From the NCBI GenBank assembly GCA_045576235.1, contig JAZNGA010000054.1:39489-103488 (forward strand): a stretch of DNA of 64,000 nucleotides. Direction: 5' to 3'. A model generated the notes under the pieces. That model ran no database searches. It was not told the origin of the DNA and saw only the letters and a list, made by a program, of their open reading frames with translations. Shown here in pieces: positions 16,878 through 26,071 of the stretch. The position numbers and the translations under genes were made by a program. Position 1 is the stretch's first letter. Each line of letters starts with the position of its first letter. The stretch comes from SIG437 sp045576235. Its GTDB lineage: Bacteria; Bacillota; Clostridia; UBA1381; UBA9506.

Positions 16878-18425
16878 TTATTTTGCAAAATCTTCAGGAG
16901 CAACAATGTTGAACTTATAAACCTTAGACGCATCCCCTTCACCTGAAACTCTAATAAAGATTGCGTCGCCAACTGAAACTTCACTTGCAGCAACACCTGC
17001 AGCTAAAGTTGAAGAATTAGAAAGGTTAATCACTCCCTCTTTACCAAACCATGATAATTCAGATGATTCAAACTCATCAGCAGAAATAGAAGCGTCACCT
17101 ATTTTATATTCGAAGTTAACACCACCCTTGTAAGTCTTCATTCTTGCAGCAATAACATACTTAGCAAAACCACGAACTGCTACCATATCATATTCATAGC
17201 AATCAGGTGTAATGCCGTTATAAATGAGACCACTTACAAAGATATCAGCTAAATCTTCAAGTGGGTTAGTAATTGTTAATGTGTAATAAGCCGGTGTTCC
17301 ATCCTGAGCAACAACCTTGAATGCAACATAAACTGTTTCACCATTTTGAATATCTGCTGCAGGTATCTGCTGATACCATGTGCTACCTTCATAATTTGCA
17401 GTTTTAACTGTCTCTTCTTCTATGTTATCAACAATTGCACTATAAACCGTTGCTGAAGAAACAGCCTGTTTAGCACCTACAACATATCTTGCAAAACCGT
17501 CAATTGCATTAGCTGTGAATGCATTTCCATCTCTGACAGGCTCTGTGATACCACTAATGAACAATGAACCACTTGCTTTGAGATTTGCGTTGCTTGAGAG
17601 AACAACCTCAGGAGTCTCTGTTGGAGTCTCTGTTGGAGTTTCTGTCGGAGTCTCTGTTGGGTCTTCTGGCTCAACAGAAGCTGCTGCTAAACCAAGTTTA
17701 ATTTCAACATCCACAAGAGCCACAAGATCACTTTTTCCAGTATTATATCCAGTGTTTGTAAAGTAGTTATTGTCTTTATCAACAATTGTAATAGCTGAAA
17801 TATTCTCAGCCGTATAACCTAAGCAAACATCCTCATCATCCGAGAAAGCAAAGTCACCTTCTACAAGATCTCCAAAGCTATATCCTTCGTTGTAGGCAAA
17901 AACCAACTGATAAAGAGGAGTGTAACCTGTAGTTGTTTGATCTAAACCAGCCACTTTATCCCACATGCTTAAGAGGAACATAACTCCGTCTTCAGAATTA
18001 ATTTTCACATCTTTCACATCTGCATCAGCAAATGCATAGTTTTGAGTCAAAGGGGAAATAAGGGCATCTACACCAGTAGCAGGAGTAGTAGTATAGCTAC
18101 CGCCTTCTCCATATGTTACCGCCTGCGGAGTCACTTTCTCTGCTGGATAATTCAATACAGAAGCAATCATCGCCATATTAGTCACATCATTGAGCGCGAT
18201 GTTAACTACAAAATATTTTTCTTTATCAAAATGTACTAGCGCTCCAGCATTCTCATAGAAGACGCTCTCTGGGAAAGCATCTCCATACTTTTCATTTGCA
18301 CCATCAAAGGTAGGTCCACCAAAAACTAAAACATCCGGTGTTGAGTCTGCGGTTGCAACTGTGAATGTCATGAATGAGCTGACAATCATAATCACAGCCA
18401 AAAGAATAGAAATTCTTTTTTTCAT
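16878..18425 (-). CDS. Secreted cohesin-like/surface protein with Thr-Glu-Thr-Pro linker
   Basis: A 515-residue protein. The start is the ATG at 18425, with AAAGGAGAG upstream, giving an N-terminus MKKRISILLAVIMIVSSFMT that is a clear signal peptide ending near ATADS. Residues about 30-240 resemble a cohesin-type beta-sandwich (ALVHFDKEKYFVVNIALNDV, with later VMFLLSMW and LYQLVFAYNEGYSFGDL). A PTET/TETP linker follows, encoded by 12-base repeats. Two related modules of about 110 residues come next: ISGITEPVRDGN with GFARYVVGAK, then VSGLIYNGITPD with GFAKYVIAAR. There is no LPXTG, SLH or transmembrane anchor, so it is secreted or held by partners. The long 5' leader (about 160 bases) carries a small TGCGG/CCGCA hairpin. 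Function unknown; the cohesin-like call is an inference. Confidence 0.75.
   Translation of the reverse strand: MKKRISILLAVIMIVSSFMTFTVATADSTPDVLVFGGPTFDGANEKYGDAFPESVFYENAGALVHFDKEKYFVVNIALNDVTNMAMIASVLNYPAEKVTPQAVTYGEGGSYTTTPATGVDALISPLTQNYAFADADVKDVKINSEDGVMFLLSMWDKVAGLDQTTTGYTPLYQLVFAYNEGYSFGDLVEGDFAFSDDEDVCLGYTAENISAITIVDKDNNYFTNTGYNTGKSDLVALVDVEIKLGLAAASVEPEDPTETPTETPTETPTETPEVVLSSNANLKASGSLFISGITEPVRDGNAFTANAIDGFARYVVGAKQAVSSATVYSAIVDNIEEETVKTANYEGSTWYQQIPAADIQNGETVYVAFKVVAQDGTPAYYTLTITNPLEDLADIFVSGLIYNGITPDCYEYDMVAVRGFAKYVIAARMKTYKGGVNFEYKIGDASISADEFESSELSWFGKEGVINLSNSSTLAAGVAASEVSVGDAIFIRVSGEGDASKVYKFNIVAPEDFAK
17611..17658 (-). repeat. Four 12-base tandem repeats encoding the T-E-T-P linker
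   Basis: Four consecutive units of GGAGTCTCTGTT (the third with two changes) as read on the plus strand encode the repeated Pro-Thr-Glu-Thr linker. In-frame units allow length change without frameshift. Confidence 0.9.
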
Positions 18426-18589
18426 TTTTTTCTCTCCTTTTTTAATATAAATTTTTTGTTTTTTGCGGGTTTTACCGCATTTTATAACTTTTTCCATTTC
18501 CCCGTCTGTTTTCGTTTCTCATGCTGCGTTCTTTTCATGGTGCACAAAAAAGAAACAAGACAAAAAAATGTCCTTTTATTAATATCAAC

Positions 18590-18619
18590 ATTATATCACA
18601 AATGAAATGGAAAATACAA
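18590..18619 (-). promoter_or_regulatory. Promoter of the cohesin-like gene
   Basis: Minus strand: -35 TTGTAT (18619-18614), 18-base spacer ending in GTGA, -10 TATAAT (18595-18590). It leaves a leader of about 160 bases before the ATG. No known riboswitch pattern was recognised in it. Confidence 0.55.
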
Positions 18620-18629
18620 GGATGTTTTC

Positions 18630-18670
18630 AAAAAAAAGTTACCAAATGTTTATGCCAAAAACTTTTTTTT
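18630..18670 (-). terminator. Possible weak AT-rich terminator after the glucokinase gene
   Basis: AAAAAAAAGTT (18630-18640) pairs with AACTTTTTTTT (18660-18670). On the minus strand the second arm ends in eight T. The stem is GC-poor, so efficiency is doubtful. Confidence 0.3.
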
Positions 18671-18703
18671 AAAGGTTTATTTTGTGCAAAATTACCAACA
18701 GTT

Positions 18704-19660
18704 TTATTTCTTCTGTTTCCAGAGCATTGCCGCGCCTATTATTCCCGCGTCATTACCAAGAGCTGCCGCCACGATTTCTGTTCTTTTGTTATCGGCACCA
18801 TAACTCTCCCTTGCGGCGCTCTCTCTGATTGGAGATAGTAGTGTCTCTCCCTGCGCGGCTATTCCGCCGCCTATCACGACGCTTTCAGGCTGAAACACAT
18901 TTATGATGTCAACAACACCAACAGAAAGATATTTAACATAATTTTCAACGACAGTCTTTGCCACCGCATCACCCTTTTCAGCCGCATCAAAAGCTGTTTT
19001 GCCGTTAATCTTCTCTAAATCTCCATCTGCCAAAGCATTAATTAAGCTTTCAGGATTTGCTTTCGCCGATTCTTTCGTCTGCCTGATGAGCGCAGAGCCC
19101 GAGGCATACATCTCCCAGCAGCCTTTTCTTCCGCATCCGCACGGAATTCCATCTAAAACAAGCACTCTGTGTCCGAGCTCGCCACCTGCGTTGTTAAAGC
19201 CCGCATAAACCTTTCCGTCAATTATGATTCCTCCGCCAACGCCCGTTCCGAGAGTCACCAAAACGACATCCTTTTTCCCTTTTGCAGCACCTGCCATAAT
19301 TTCTCCAAACGCCGCAGCATTTGCATCATTTTCAAGATAAATCTCACTTTCGGGAAAATATTTTTTTAACTCGCTTGCGACATCAAAGTTTCTGAACGAA
19401 GGGAAGGCGCTTGCATAAATTATTTCGCCTTTTTCTTTATCTATTCTTCCCGGTGAGCCTATTCCGATTTTTTTAATTTCGGAAATTTCGAGGCCTTCTT
19501 CATTAGCTATCTTCTTACAAAGCTCTGCCATATCCTTTATAATTTCAAAATAATGCCTTGTTCTCCCCGTCGGAACGGAACCCTTTCTCACGATTTTGCA
19601 AGCATCATCCACAAGACCGACTGCTATGTTTGTTCCGCCCAAATCGATTCCTAAATACAT
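18704..19660 (-). CDS. ROK family glucokinase
   Basis: A 318-residue sugar kinase of the ROK family, probably ATP-dependent glucokinase. Visible: phosphate-1 loop GIDLGGTNIAVGLV at the N-terminus, catalytic aspartate in ENDANAAAFGE (about residue 105), TLGTGVGGGIIIDG, the ROK zinc motif in GCGRKGCWE preceded by GELGH, and the C-terminal VVIGGGIAAQG. There is no helix-turn-helix N-terminus, so it is a kinase rather than a repressor. AAGGAG lies eight bases before the ATG. It heads no obvious operon; the gene upstream on the same strand is rlmB, 28 bases away. Confidence 0.93.
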   Translation of the reverse strand: MYLGIDLGGTNIAVGLVDDACKIVRKGSVPTGRTRHYFEIIKDMAELCKKIANEEGLEISEIKKIGIGSPGRIDKEKGEIIYASAFPSFRNFDVASELKKYFPESEIYLENDANAAAFGEIMAGAAKGKKDVVLVTLGTGVGGGIIIDGKVYAGFNNAGGELGHRVLVLDGIPCGCGRKGCWEMYASGSALIRQTKESAKANPESLINALADGDLEKINGKTAFDAAEKGDAVAKTVVENYVKYLSVGVVDIINVFQPESVVIGGGIAAQGETLLSPIRESAARESYGADNKRTEIVAAALGNDAGIIGAAMLWKQKK

Positions 19661-19688
19661 TTTTGTCTCCTTGGTTTTTACGCAAAAA

Positions 19689-20441
19689 TTATTTGCTCAG
19701 ATTTCTTCTCAAAACTTCATACATTATTATGGAGGCGGCAACGGAAGCGTTAAGCGACTCTGTTTTGCCGACCATGGGGATTTTAACCAAAAAGTCACAC
19801 TTTTCTTTTATGAGCTTTCCGATTCCCTTTCCCTCCGAGCCAACAACCAAGGCAAGAGCTCCTGAAAGGTCTGCTTCAAAAATGCTCTCTTTTCCTTCCA
19901 TATCTGCACCAAAAACCCATATTCCCTCTTTTTTGAGCAAATCAATCGTTTTTGGAAGGCTTGCAACCTTTGCAATCTTCGTGTGATAAACAGCGCCTGC
20001 CGAGGTTTTGGCAACGACGCTGTTCACCCCTGCGCTTCTGTGCTTTGAAATGATGACTCCGTCGGCGCCCGATGCATTTGCCGTTCTAATTATCGCTCCT
20101 AAATTATGAGGGTCAGTTATTTCATCTGCAATTATTATGAAAGGTGCTTTCCCTTTTTCTCTGCTTTCTGCAAGAATTTCCTCGACCGTTGAATATTCAG
20201 CATCGGAAGCTATTGCTATGACTCCCTGCGACCTTCCCGATTCAGACATCCCATCAATCTTCTTTGCGCTGACAAATGAAAAAGGCACTCCATTTTTCCT
20301 TGCCAAATCAAAAATTTTCCCAAGCGCATTTTTGTTTGCTGTCTCGCTTATGAAGATTTTATCTATTGAAACTCCCGACAAAAGCGCCTCTTCGACGGGA
20401 TTTCTTCCCTCTATTATGTTCTCATTTGTTTTGTTTTCCAT
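19689..20441 (-). CDS. rlmB: 23S rRNA (guanosine-2'-O-) methyltransferase RlmB (TrmH family)
   Basis: A SPOUT-class enzyme that methylates the ribose of a 23S rRNA guanosine. The 250-residue protein has an N-terminal substrate-binding domain (ENIIEGRNPVEEAL) and a C-terminal trefoil-knot domain with DEITDPHNLGAIIRTANASG, ALVVGSEGKGIGKLI and VKIPMVGKTESLNASVAASI, the three TrmH motifs. The ATG at 20441 is chosen with GGAGG just upstream; a longer reading would add ten residues lacking family support. Exact target nucleotide is inferred from family. Confidence 0.93.
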   Translation of the reverse strand: MENKTNENIIEGRNPVEEALLSGVSIDKIFISETANKNALGKIFDLARKNGVPFSFVSAKKIDGMSESGRSQGVIAIASDAEYSTVEEILAESREKGKAPFIIIADEITDPHNLGAIIRTANASGADGVIISKHRSAGVNSVVAKTSAGAVYHTKIAKVASLPKTIDLLKKEGIWVFGADMEGKESIFEADLSGALALVVGSEGKGIGKLIKEKCDFLVKIPMVGKTESLNASVAASIIMYEVLRRNLSK

Positions 20442-20455
20442 TTTTTCCTCCACAA

Positions 20456-22297
20456 TCATCCAAGCACCCAACCAGGAAGCAATTCCAAAGCTTCAGAATA
20501 TGCCTTAGGAACTTCAATTCCCGTCAGCACGGGATAATATATCGCAAAAAGGACAACAACGCAGACACAATATGCTATTATCACACCTGCGCGCCATTTT
20601 TTCGGTTTTCCCTCAAACCAGCTTTTCATCGCATTCACAGCCATCAGCACAACAAAAATGACACAAGGGAAGAAGTGATATATAAACGACGAACGCTCCA
20701 CAAGCACCCATGGCAGATACATCGCAAGAAAACCTACAAGCATTGTCCAGAGCGCCTCGTCACCTTTTTTCTTTTTTAATATCAGCCAGAGAGATGCTAT
20801 TAAAGATGGAATTGTGAGCCACCAGACAAGAGGGTTTCCAAATGAGGTTATTCCCTTCCCGATTGTCTTGGGAGTGAACATCCTGTCGGGGCTGCTTGCA
20901 TAGAGTGGCTTCTGGTCAAACGGCCACTGCCACCACTCTGACATATAGGGATGCTCTCCTTCTATTGTTGAATGATAGTTAAACATCGTTTCCTGATTTT
21001 TAAAGAAATAGGAAAGCTCCACGCCTTCATTATTTAATGTCGGCAAATATGACATAAAATATATTATGAAGGGAATCACCACGAAAAACAACGCCCCGCA
21101 CGCAATCATTTTAACAGCACATGGTCTGAAGTTTTTAACGATTGATTTCAGCCATTTCTTTTCTTCATCGTTTCTCATTTTAATCTCAGAAAGCATGCGC
21201 TTTGCCTGTCTGAATTCTGCATATCTTCTGAAGAAAGTCGCAAAGAACAAGATGCAAAGTCCGACACCTGCATAAATTCCCTGCCACTTTGTTGCCGCGC
21301 CGAGACCGAAGAAAATGCCGCTTAAAAGAAGCGGAGGCACAGTTTTCTTAAAGCCTTCATTATAGAAGCTTTTAGAGATGAAAAGATACATGAAATAATA
21401 TGAGCCCATAACGAAGAAGGTTGTGTATGAGTCTATGGTTGCAAGTCTCGTCTGCGACAGATGCATAAAATCAAATGTGAACATCGTGCAGGCAAGAGTT
21501 GCCCAAGATGTTTTTTTGAGCATCTTTTTTCCCATCATATATGTAAGCGGAACCATCAAAACGCCGCAAAGTGCTCCGAAAAATCTCCAGCCAAACGGAT
21601 TCATTCCAAAAAGCATAATGCCCCAGGAAATGATAATTTTGCCAAGAGGCGGATGCGTGTTTTCGTAAGGATGTCTGTCTGTTATATATTCATACGCTGT
21701 GCGCGGATGATAGATTTCGTCAAAATATGTTCCGTCAAACCACGAAAATTCATATTTCACCTTGTCCTGCTCGTCAATCAGAAGCTCCGCTGTCTCGTTG
21801 TCGCTTATTACCCTATCAGGAATGAATCTCTCGTTTTCTGTTCCTCCGAAAAACGCTATTTCGTTCAGATAAAATCTGTTATCGTCAGGCGTGAGTCTTA
21901 AATATCTCGTTGTCGTCTCTATGTTTACAGCTGTCCATTTAAACACCTTTTTAATTTCAAGCGTTGTCTCTAAAGGCTCAAAATTTTCACCGTCTGCCGA
22001 TGTCTCAATCGTTATTGTTCTTGTGACCTTCCTTGTGTCAATATGTCTGTCAATCCAGCCCGCGTGGACATAAATTCTCCCGATGTCACACTCTTTGCCC
22101 ATATCAACTATGACGCTCTCTGCCTCATTCGGATACCATCCTTTTTCGGGGACATTCATCGAGCCAAGATTTAAGAAAGCCACAACAGAATATATTATTG
22201 TCAAAATTGCCATAATTAAAAAATCCTTTTTCACAAAAGGAACATGTTCATACGGTTTTTGAAAATTGAATTTTGCCTTTGCTTTCTTTTTCATCAT
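20456..22297 (-). CDS. PMT-type membrane glycosyltransferase with inserted discoidin-like domain
   Basis: A 613-residue polytopic GT-C enzyme of the protein O-mannosyltransferase type, which uses a lipid-phosphate sugar donor. After a first membrane helix (about 26-46) comes an extracytoplasmic beta-rich domain (about 50-150) with discoidin/F5-8C character: VIVDMGKECDIGRIYVHAGW, TIETSADGENFEPL and TTRYLRLTPDDNRFYLNEI. The catalytic loop FDEIYHPRTAYEY with HPPLGK follows, then about nine more helices. Acceptor and sugar are unknown; surface proteins such as the SLH proteins in this window are candidates by inference. Its ATG overlaps the upstream glycosyltransferase stop (TAATG), so the two are coupled. 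Confidence 0.88.
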   Translation of the reverse strand: MMKKKAKAKFNFQKPYEHVPFVKKDFLIMAILTIIYSVVAFLNLGSMNVPEKGWYPNEAESVIVDMGKECDIGRIYVHAGWIDRHIDTRKVTRTITIETSADGENFEPLETTLEIKKVFKWTAVNIETTTRYLRLTPDDNRFYLNEIAFFGGTENERFIPDRVISDNETAELLIDEQDKVKYEFSWFDGTYFDEIYHPRTAYEYITDRHPYENTHPPLGKIIISWGIMLFGMNPFGWRFFGALCGVLMVPLTYMMGKKMLKKTSWATLACTMFTFDFMHLSQTRLATIDSYTTFFVMGSYYFMYLFISKSFYNEGFKKTVPPLLLSGIFFGLGAATKWQGIYAGVGLCILFFATFFRRYAEFRQAKRMLSEIKMRNDEEKKWLKSIVKNFRPCAVKMIACGALFFVVIPFIIYFMSYLPTLNNEGVELSYFFKNQETMFNYHSTIEGEHPYMSEWWQWPFDQKPLYASSPDRMFTPKTIGKGITSFGNPLVWWLTIPSLIASLWLILKKKKGDEALWTMLVGFLAMYLPWVLVERSSFIYHFFPCVIFVVLMAVNAMKSWFEGKPKKWRAGVIIAYCVCVVVLFAIYYPVLTGIEVPKAYSEALELLPGWVLG

Positions 22298-23673
22298 TAT
22301 CTCTCCTTTTCTTCTGTAGCTTCCTTGTTTGACACTTCCTGAGCCTTCCTGCCAGACAACGAGGTAACAAAAACACAAATCGTAAATATGTAAATCAAAA
22401 TGTTAAACCACGAATTTGCAATAAAAAGCGGATTGTTTCCATAAATAAACGAGTTTTCCTGAGCTTTTATAAGCGTCTGCGTGCAGTTTATAAAACTTGA
22501 CACAGAGAAAATCAAATATATAGCAAGCACTCTCATATCCTTTTTCAAAACAAAAATCATCAAAAGAATCATAAAAAGAGCGTGGATATATCTTTCGTGC
22601 ATACCGTGGGCAAACATAAATATTGTCAAAACGGTGAAGGCGCCTGAATAGAAAATTTTCGTTCTGTCTTTTGATTTGAATATGACAAAGCCTGTTAAAA
22701 GTGACATTACGACAATGAATATAAAACCCCACACCTTATATGAGAAAAAGAAAAAAATCTCCGAGTCATTTGCCCAGTTAGCTCCAAAAGCACCATAAAG
22801 GTTAGGCGCACAAAGTGTTGCATATGGATAAAGGGCCAGCGCGTTTTTATATTTTTCCGCTAAAAGTGCATAATTCCCACCCGTCACGGCAATCGGCACA
22901 ATTAAAATCACTGATAAACCCAGCAAAACGCCAAACCCAACATTTTTCAGCATTTTCGTTCTCTCTTCTCTGTTTTTTACGACTTCAAAAAAATCTGCCA
23001 AAATGGTGAAACCAAAAAGCGGCGCATAAATTATCAGTTGAGGCTTCGTGAGAAAAGCAAGAGCGAAAACTGCTGTCGCAAAAGCATATTTCTTCCTATA
23101 TAAAAGGAGCAACAGTCCGCAAACAAGCATAACAACAACGCTGTCAACCTGTCCCCAGACAGTCGAGTTTAAAATGTTCACAGGGTTAAACGCCGAAAAA
23201 AGCGCTAAAGCCACAGCGATTTTTCCTCCTGTCCTCCCTTTGGCAAAACGGAAAATAAAGATTGAACAGAGCAAGTCAAAAAGAATGGGAACAAATCTGA
23301 CAAAGCAAAGATAAATATCAGAATCTGAACCCACGCCAAGAAGGTGCGCAATCTTACCCATTATGAAAAGGACATTCAAATATGCAGGCGGATAGTCAAC
23401 ATAGACATCTGTCGTGTAATATTGCCATATGTGATATTTCTCTCCAAACGAAGTCCACCACACGAAATTATATGTGTCGCTGACATACCCGATTGAAATC
23501 CGTGTTAAAGCAAGCTGAACAATAAATATTGCTGCAAGTATAACATATATTTTATTGTAGCTTTTTGAATCGTCTTCTTTTAAACTGCAGTCTTGTTTTC
23601 CTTTTATTACAAAAAAGCAAACAAGCGAAAAAGCCATTGAATAGATAACAGCACAAAAAGCGGCAATCTTCAC
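22297..23673 (-). CDS. GT-C type integral membrane glycosyltransferase
   Basis: A 458-residue protein with about eleven hydrophobic segments. After the second segment an extracytoplasmic loop holds ISIGYVSDTYNFVWWTSFGE and VYVDYPPAYLNVLF, which matches the aspartate-bearing loop 1 and the Y-P-P motif of mannosyltransferase-like GT-C enzymes. NSTVWGQVDSVVVM and FLTKPQLIIYAP are further family features. The start is GTG at 23673 with GAGGAGGG upstream. It forms a two-gene unit with the following PMT enzyme. Sugar specificity cannot be read from the sequence. Confidence 0.8.
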   Translation of the reverse strand: MKIAAFCAVIYSMAFSLVCFFVIKGKQDCSLKEDDSKSYNKIYVILAAIFIVQLALTRISIGYVSDTYNFVWWTSFGEKYHIWQYYTTDVYVDYPPAYLNVLFIMGKIAHLLGVGSDSDIYLCFVRFVPILFDLLCSIFIFRFAKGRTGGKIAVALALFSAFNPVNILNSTVWGQVDSVVVMLVCGLLLLLYRKKYAFATAVFALAFLTKPQLIIYAPLFGFTILADFFEVVKNREERTKMLKNVGFGVLLGLSVILIVPIAVTGGNYALLAEKYKNALALYPYATLCAPNLYGAFGANWANDSEIFFFFSYKVWGFIFIVVMSLLTGFVIFKSKDRTKIFYSGAFTVLTIFMFAHGMHERYIHALFMILLMIFVLKKDMRVLAIYLIFSVSSFINCTQTLIKAQENSFIYGNNPLFIANSWFNILIYIFTICVFVTSLSGRKAQEVSNKEATEEKER

Positions 23674-23708
23674 CTTTTCCCTCCTCTGCAGTTTAATTAA
23701 CAGACATA

Positions 23709-24884
23709 TTATTTATTCAGCACCTCTAAAGCTGCCATCAGCTGATCGTCCTCTTCCTTTGACAAAAGTCCGAGTCTGGCTAATTTTTCATCAGAAAGCG
23801 CAATCTCTATGTCAGGAGTGATGCCTTTTCCGTCAATACATTCGCCCTTTGGCGTGAAATATCTGGCGTTCGTTAAATATAATGCGGTTTGGGATGAAAG
23901 CTGATATGGCGTTTGTCCGACTGCCTTTCCAAAGCTCTGTTCTCCAACGACAATTCCAAGACCATATGCCTGAACGCTTCCTGCTAAAAGCTCTGACGCG
24001 CTCGCCGTTCCCCCGTTGATTAAAATTGCCATAGGTATTCCGACCTCATCAGAATCTGACCTGAAATATTCTCTCTTTCCGTCGTTGTCTTCCAAATATG
24101 CAATAATGCCTTCGGGAAGAAGCATATCACACATTGATATAACTGTGTGTGCATATCCGCCGGGATTGTTTCGCAAATCAATGATGAGAGATTTAGCGTC
24201 CATGTCTTTTAAGGTTTCTATAGCTGCGCGGAACTCTTCTTCCGTTCTGTTTTTAAATTCGGCTATTCTGACATATCCCACATCATCCATTTTTTCAAAT
24301 CTGACGGTCTGAATGTCAACACGCTCTCTCACGACAACAATCGAAAGCGGCTCATCGCTCTCTTCGCGGATAACCTTAAAATTTAACTTTGCTCCTTCTT
24401 CCGCGCCCTCTCCTCTTATGTGGGCAATAATCTTGTCATATGTGCTGTCGCTCACTTTAATTCCGTCAACCTCAATGATTTTATCGCCCGGAATTATTCC
24501 TGCTTTTTGCGCAGGAGAGCCGTCATAAGGTGACAAAACAGTTATCGCACCCCCTCCCGCCTCAAAAACAACCTCTATGCCAACTCCTATATAATCCTCT
24601 TCTATGTCTTCTTTATATTCCTCCAGTGCAGCCGCTCCCATATAGCGCGAATATGGGTCGCCAAGCTCTTCTACCATAGCCCCTATGGCAGCATCATTGA
24701 GCTTTTGAATCTCCTCCTCTGTGAGTTTATCCACATAGTCTTCAACAATGATGTTTTTTGCGGCCATTATAGGATCGTTAAGCAGCAGCCTGCCTGCAAT
24801 TTTCATAACAAAAAAATTATAAGCAATTATAGTGCAAATCACTGTGATTATCACCGTAATTAAAATGTGTCTTTTTTTTGTCAA
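23709..24884 (-). CDS. S41 family C-terminal processing peptidase (CtpA/CtpB type)
   Basis: A 391-residue protein with one N-terminal membrane anchor, a helical segment, a PDZ domain (about 95-180, YIGVGIEVVF through IIPGDKIIEVDG), and a tail-specific protease core with VGYVRIAEF, LIIDLRNNPGGYA and GTASASELLAGSVQAYG, followed by the catalytic lysine in SFGKAVGQ. Such proteases process wall or sporulation signalling substrates outside the membrane. The start is TTG at 24884 with GAGGAAG upstream. It lies directly downstream of an M23 peptidase, forming an S41-M23-S41 trio. Confidence 0.95.
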   Translation of the reverse strand: MTKKRHILITVIITVICTIIAYNFFVMKIAGRLLLNDPIMAAKNIIVEDYVDKLTEEEIQKLNDAAIGAMVEELGDPYSRYMGAAALEEYKEDIEEDYIGVGIEVVFEAGGGAITVLSPYDGSPAQKAGIIPGDKIIEVDGIKVSDSTYDKIIAHIRGEGAEEGAKLNFKVIREESDEPLSIVVVRERVDIQTVRFEKMDDVGYVRIAEFKNRTEEEFRAAIETLKDMDAKSLIIDLRNNPGGYAHTVISMCDMLLPEGIIAYLEDNDGKREYFRSDSDEVGIPMAILINGGTASASELLAGSVQAYGLGIVVGEQSFGKAVGQTPYQLSSQTALYLTNARYFTPKGECIDGKGITPDIEIALSDEKLARLGLLSKEEDDQLMAALEVLNK

Positions 24885-24906
24885 AATAACACTTCCTCAG
24901 AAATAA

Positions 24907-26064
24907 TTATCTCAAATATGCCATTGGGTCCGTTGTTGCACCATTTTTTAAAACCTCAAAATGGAGATGATTGCCTGTTGACATACCTGTCGTTCCAACC
25001 AAAGCTATAACCTGACCCTTTGTGACCTTTTGTCCGCTTGAAACCAAAAGCTTGCTTGCATGACCGTAAAGCGTTGCTATTCCGCCGCCGTGGTCTATTA
25101 CAATACAATAGCCATAGCCTCCGTTCCAACCGGATGAGCGCACAGTTCCGTCAGCCGCCGCCAAAATGTTTGAGCCGCCGGGGGCTGCCATGTCAAGTCC
25201 TGAATGAAACTTTCTCGTGCCGAGCACAGGATGAGTTCTGTAGCCATATGGCGATGATATGTATGTATAACTCGGTGCGGGCCAAACAAAAACACCGCCC
25301 GAATAAACAGTTCCTCCGCCCGATTTAGACAAGCTCGCCTGGAGACTTGCCTTTAAGCTGTTTTCTTCTGCTGTCGCTTTATTATATGCTGCTTCATAGG
25401 CTTTGATGTCGCTTGAAAGCTTAGAGATAATCGATGCCTGCTCGTTTTGCTTCTGCTGAAGCTCCGCACGCTTGCCTGCAACGAGATTTCGCGCCTCCTG
25501 TTGCTCGGAGCGAGCCATTTCCATCTCAAGCTTTGAGCTTTCAACTCCTTTTTTAAGCTCTGTCATGTTGTCTATCACAGCCTGGTCGTGAGCCGCAATT
25601 TCTCGCACAGTCTCAAGCTTTGAAAGAAAATCTCCCAGGCTTTTTGAGTTTAAAAGAATGTCTATATATGTTGCGCCACCCATTTCATCAATGGCTCTTA
25701 TTCTCGCTTTAAACTCATCATCATAAAGTGCAATCTTTGACTCATAATCTGCAATTTCAGCCTCTTTTTCCGCAATTTTTGCATCGGAGAGTGCAATAAT
25801 TGAATCAATTTCTGCAAGTTCTGCGTTAATGACATCAATTTCGTGGTCAAGCACTTCTTTTTTTCCGAGAGCCTCTTTTTTGCTTGCCTTTGATTTATTG
25901 ATGTTATCAAGTGCCTTTTGCTTTTCCTTTGTCGCTGCATTAATTTTTTCCTGAACAGATGTGGCTTTAACGCCAACTTCTGTCACATTTAAAGAAATAA
26001 CAGCAAAACATAAAACAAATGACACGAAAACGGAAACCGCCTTTTTCATAAGCTCTTTTCTCAT
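24907..26064 (-). CDS. Secreted M23 peptidase with coiled coil (murein hydrolase activator/EnvC-like)
   Basis: A 385-residue protein. It has a signal peptide (residues about 1-35), a long charged coiled-coil region (about 35-245) like PcsB/EnvC, a short Gly/Ser linker, and a C-terminal LytM/M23 domain with FHSGLDMAAPGGSNILAA, YGYCIVIDHGGGIATLYGHA and NHLHFEVLKNG. The zinc ligands H-x(3)-D and H-x-H are present, so it may be an active endopeptidase. Related proteins work with FtsEX in septum hydrolysis, but no ftsEX lies here. It is flanked by two S41 proteases at 7 and 22 bases. Confidence 0.93.
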   Translation of the reverse strand: MRKELMKKAVSVFVSFVLCFAVISLNVTEVGVKATSVQEKINAATKEKQKALDNINKSKASKKEALGKKEVLDHEIDVINAELAEIDSIIALSDAKIAEKEAEIADYESKIALYDDEFKARIRAIDEMGGATYIDILLNSKSLGDFLSKLETVREIAAHDQAVIDNMTELKKGVESSKLEMEMARSEQQEARNLVAGKRAELQQKQNEQASIISKLSSDIKAYEAAYNKATAEENSLKASLQASLSKSGGGTVYSGGVFVWPAPSYTYISSPYGYRTHPVLGTRKFHSGLDMAAPGGSNILAAADGTVRSSGWNGGYGYCIVIDHGGGIATLYGHASKLLVSSGQKVTKGQVIALVGTTGMSTGNHLHFEVLKNGATTDPMAYLR

Positions 26065-26071
26065 TTTTGAA

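Noticed and set aside
17515..17766. Plus-strand frame rich in SVGVSVGV repeats
   Set aside because: It is the antisense of the 12-base TETP linker repeats in the secreted protein, not a gene.
18426..18589. 160-base leader of the cohesin-like gene considered as a riboswitch
   Set aside because: Only a 5-bp hairpin (TGCGG/CCGCA) is visible; no conserved core of c-di-GMP, SAM, lysine or other aptamers was recognised.
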